Assembly: GCA_015179045.1 (NCBI GenBank)
Contig: WHUZ01000072.1
Coordinates: forward strand, 186,001-250,000
DNA from: Kalaharituber pfeilii
Lineage: Eukaryota > Ascomycota > Pezizomycetes > Pezizales > Pezizaceae
Length of the DNA: 64,000 bases
Direction of reading: 5' to 3'
Under the pieces are notes generated by a model, which was not told where the DNA came from, made no database searches, and was given only the letters and a program-made list of their open reading frames with translations. Shown in pieces: positions 61,286-64,000 of the stretch (its first letter is position 1; each line of letters starts with the position of its first letter). The position numbers were made by a program, and so were the translations under genes.

Positions 61286-62277
61286 AGGTGCGATCGCCCA
61301 TCAGGCCCTGAGACGGGCCGACTGGTCCCCCGCGCCAGAAGCAAGAGCAACGGCAAGCAATGGCTCCTGCCAGCTCGCGGCAGGCTCCCGTGGAATCGTG
61401 GAGTAGCTGCAAGCCTACGCTTCCGATATCCCACGCCTTCAACCCCAGCAGCTGGATGCTTTATTGCCGGGTGCTGCAGCTCCCTGATCAGCGCCGCTGT
61501 TTCCACCGCCGTGCAGTCGTGGTGGACTGGCCGCCCTGTTTCATGATGACTGACAGGCAGCTCGCTCTACCTGTATGCTGCTGTATGATAGAACGGAGGG
61601 GGCGCATCTCCATCATCTCTGCCCCCCGATTTTGTGGCCTGCGGGTTCGACAGATTGGAAGCATTACGCTGTATTTGCCATACCGGACGCCGCGAGCCAC
61701 AGTGCACTATCACACCGCACTCCAGAGCCTTGAGTACTTACCAAGGGCTCGAGCTACATTGCTGCCTGGAAGAGACGCCTCGTTCCTTCCTTCTACTTTC
61801 TCACATTGCCCGCGTTGCAGAAATTACCTTGTCGGTTCTCTCTCTTTAACTGTTCCCTCAATAACCAGCTTGAGTTGTCTCTTTTTCCCTATCCTATAAT
61901 CCTTAAGTTCTTTTTTTATCCCCTGGGTTCTTTGATCAGCACCAGAGCTTATCATAGCCAACGCTGCCCTCCAAAGCAAACCTCCCCCCCAAATCAGGAC
62001 AGCGTCTCACCGAAATCACCACCTCAGAATATACGGTTGAAAAGAATTTACGGCTTTATAGTAACTCAATTAATAGAACGAATTCTCAATCTAATTCTGA
62101 AATTCTAGAGGATCAACTTTAAAGTCATTCTAATAAGTAAGTTGAAAAAACGACTGGTGTACTAGTGAAACTCAGGCTCACAAGGAATTATCGCAAGTTG
62201 CCTTCTGAATATCAAAGTTAAAACTGGAGCCGTCGATTTACGAGATTCTTCTTCAAGCTTATATTGATCCTGACAGA

Positions 62278-63711
62278 ATGGAAACGGCAAACGTTGTCCT
62301 GTCTTCTGGGTCAGGAAATATGAACGTCAGTGGCAAAATGAAGGAACAGGCAAAAGCAAGAGCAGTCTCGCCTTTCAGGCCACGGCAGAATGACGATGAC
62401 CATATAGAGAATGTTATCGTGGTCTGTTCTCCTTCAGAGACTACTACGTCTTCCCGAAACCCGGCTCAATTCTTAGCCAAATCGAATTCTCTATCGTCTC
62501 TGCCTGTCTTGACTGGAGGTTCCCCGCCAGGGAGCTTGTACTCCACGACAACCCACCCAAAGCTAGAAACCAACACGTCAGGAAGCTTCACTCCTCTAAA
62601 GCCCAGTTACGAACCACACTTGATTTCCTCCCCAAATCATTTTAACACATTACCTCACTCTGCATTACCATTTAGGCCTGCGAGTTTTCTAGGTGGTTTT
62701 ACCAGCAGCAGCAGCAGCAGTATATTTGGATCCCCAAGTTCTCCCAAATCATCAAGGCGCTTTGAAACACTTAGCGCGACTGATTCAGTTACAATGTCTC
62801 CTAGTACAAAACGAAAACGCTCTTCCATTTCTGAGACTATAACATTGCAAGCTCCAGGAGGAATTCTACCTACGCGTTCTGCAGGGCCAGACACAATTGT
62901 AATATCAACTGACAGGGGAGGTTTATCTGAAGAAAAAACGGATGAAGATGAAAAGCAAAATTCAGGTAAACGCAGGAGAATAAAGGGGATTATAAAGTAC
63001 AAGACAGAGCTCCAAATTGAAGCACCAACAGGATCAGAAGGCGGTGAATTGATAGGAGATATGGATAGGCTGAGCATCGAGAATGAAGTGGAAGAATCAG
63101 AGTCAGCAAAAGAACTTGGCAATGCTACATCGATGACTGGAAGTGATGACCTGGAAGATAGTATGATGGAAGGTGCATCTATTGAAACAGGCACAATACC
63201 AGAAGAAAATACAGATGATTTCGAAGAAAGCTCTAAGGACACAGCGATAGATGAAAATGGCGTGGAATCAGAGTTCCCTCCATCCCGTTCAATCATACCC
63301 CCTCGAAGCCGAAGACGCTTACGTTCACCGCCACCACCAATAGCCCTCAAAGATGACGATGAGGATGAGGACAACGAAGAATCACCAGAAGGCAGCGCTT
63401 CAATGTCCCCTCCCCTCCCACCGGATTCCATCATCATCACCAGTGAAAGCAACGACGATGAAGATGACGAAGAGGACCTCCACACTGGTTCCCAAGGTGC
63501 ATTTTACTATAAACCGACGCCAGCAGAGCGTTATGCCAGATCTCAGAAGCGGATGCAACAGATTAGGGAGTACAAGGCGAGAGAGTCGAAGGAGGCTAGG
63601 GAGAAAAGGAGGAGAAGGCGAGGGTCTACGTCTGGAGTAGGCAGTGGGGCTATACTGGGGATTTCGGGGGCGAAGGGAAGTATTAGGAGGAAAGTGCACT
63701 TTGCAATGTGA
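62278..63711 (+). CDS. Unrecognised Ser/acid-rich disordered protein with C-terminal RVxF-like motif
   Basis: Single exon, 477 residues, starting METANVVLSSGSGN; I do not recognise the family. The first half is Ser/Thr/Pro-rich with several SP and TP sites and a short SSSSSS run. Basic clusters KRKR and GKRRRIKGIIKYK look like nuclear signals. The middle is acidic (DDDEDEDNEESPEG). Near residue 413 it reads FYYKPTPAERYARSQKRMQQ, followed by a strongly basic helix, EAREKRRRRR. The last residues are RRKVHFAM, where KVHF fits the protein phosphatase 1 docking pattern RVxF. Even base composition and a long open frame support a real gene. Nuclear location and PP1 binding are inference. Confidence 0.78.
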   Translation: METANVVLSSGSGNMNVSGKMKEQAKARAVSPFRPRQNDDDHIENVIVVCSPSETTTSSRNPAQFLAKSNSLSSLPVLTGGSPPGSLYSTTTHPKLETNTSGSFTPLKPSYEPHLISSPNHFNTLPHSALPFRPASFLGGFTSSSSSSIFGSPSSPKSSRRFETLSATDSVTMSPSTKRKRSSISETITLQAPGGILPTRSAGPDTIVISTDRGGLSEEKTDEDEKQNSGKRRRIKGIIKYKTELQIEAPTGSEGGELIGDMDRLSIENEVEESESAKELGNATSMTGSDDLEDSMMEGASIETGTIPEENTDDFEESSKDTAIDENGVESEFPPSRSIIPPRSRRRLRSPPPPIALKDDDEDEDNEESPEGSASMSPPLPPDSIIITSESNDDEDDEEDLHTGSQGAFYYKPTPAERYARSQKRMQQIREYKARESKEAREKRRRRRGSTSGVGSGAILGISGAKGSIRRKVHFAM

Positions 63712-64000
63712 GGGACTGGTTGTGGACTGAAATGGGTCTCGGAAAATGAGGAAACGAGGGAAGGAGTAAATGGGAATACGGCGAATGGAGCACTGGTTTG
63801 GGTTTGATAGGGTTGATTTTTTTGCTATATATCTTACCCTTTGTACTTGCCTTGGCGGTGGTCTGTGTCTAATAGTTTTTTATTGTTGCTTGATATCAAT
63901 ATCTCTTTTGTTTATTTTACTTTCTACTGAGTTGTGGACTCGAGACTAGCGTCATGCAAGATTGTGGATTTGGTTTCATGTTTTGTTTTGTTTATTTTAT
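63712..64000. other. 3' flank of the 62278 gene
   Basis: T-rich sequence with no coding signal, likely 3' UTR and downstream spacer up to the window edge. Confidence 0.6.

Larger units (their letters stand above)
59339..62277. other. Divergent spacer with transposable elements and GC-rich island
   Basis: Between the pericentrin-like start and the next gene. It holds a 985-base inverted-repeat element (59689-60673) with internal repeats and a GC-rich island from about 60690 to 61720 that includes a GAGCACAGGGCACAG array near 61245-61285. Frames in the island overlap on both strands and show no domain. Bases 61900-62277 are AT-rich leader or promoter for the 62278 gene. Confidence 0.6.

Overview
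The window is nuclear DNA of a filamentous ascomycete (Pezizomycotina). The evidence is a White Collar-1 photoreceptor with LOV, PAS and GATA domains, a Bck1-type cell-wall MAPKKK, Nop9, Spt10, Sro7, Asf1 and a pericentrin-type spindle-pole protein, nearly all split by short GT-AG introns, one of them with an exact TACTAAC branch point. Twelve protein genes in 64 kb is sparse for such a fungus. Long AT-rich spacers, inverted-repeat elements and tRNA-like sequences fit a repeat-bearing genome, possibly Pezizomycetes, but that placement is inference. No rRNA, intact tRNA, CRISPR array or secondary-metabolite cluster was found.

Layout. 2-5 kb: wc-1 (-). 8.6-10.9 kb: a PLP-dependent glutamate/cysteine-sulfinate decarboxylase-like gene of 12 exons (-). 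14.9-19.8 kb: NOP9 and a PDAP1-type phosphoprotein (both -). 21.2-22.9 kb: SPT10-like (-). 27.6-33.4 kb: BCK1-like MAPKKK (+). 35.5-38.8 kb: SRO7/tomosyn-type exocytosis protein (-). 39.7-40.7 kb: ASF1 (-). 44.5-48.8 kb: Sec7-PH ARF exchange factor (+). 51.9-53.4 kb: APH-fold kinase-like gene (+). 54.3-59.3 kb: Pcp1/Spc110/pericentrin-like gene (-). 62.3-63.7 kb: a lineage-specific disordered protein (+). I placed exon borders by hand from splice signals and family conservation. For ten multi-exon genes the summed exons give a whole number of codons with no internal stop, which supports the models.

The genes are not a pathway cluster. They are housekeeping and signalling genes in ordinary eukaryotic order. 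Loose themes are polarity and secretion (BCK1-like, SRO7-like, Sec7-PH) and histone supply and chromatin (ASF1 and SPT10-like, both known in yeast to act on histone genes).

Non-coding highlights: a 985-bp terminal-inverted-repeat element with TA flanks at 59.7-60.7 kb, containing three diverged copies of a second repeat; a 91-bp palindromic element at 14.4 kb; two copies of a pogo/mariner-like end motif; a tRNA-like (SINE-like) sequence at 50.3 kb; and five GC-rich islands upstream of five genes, four of which carry long C runs on the coding strand. I found no convincing new biological system. The most interesting items are the APH-like protein lacking the usual catalytic His and Asn, the GC-island/C-run pattern, and the nested repeat.
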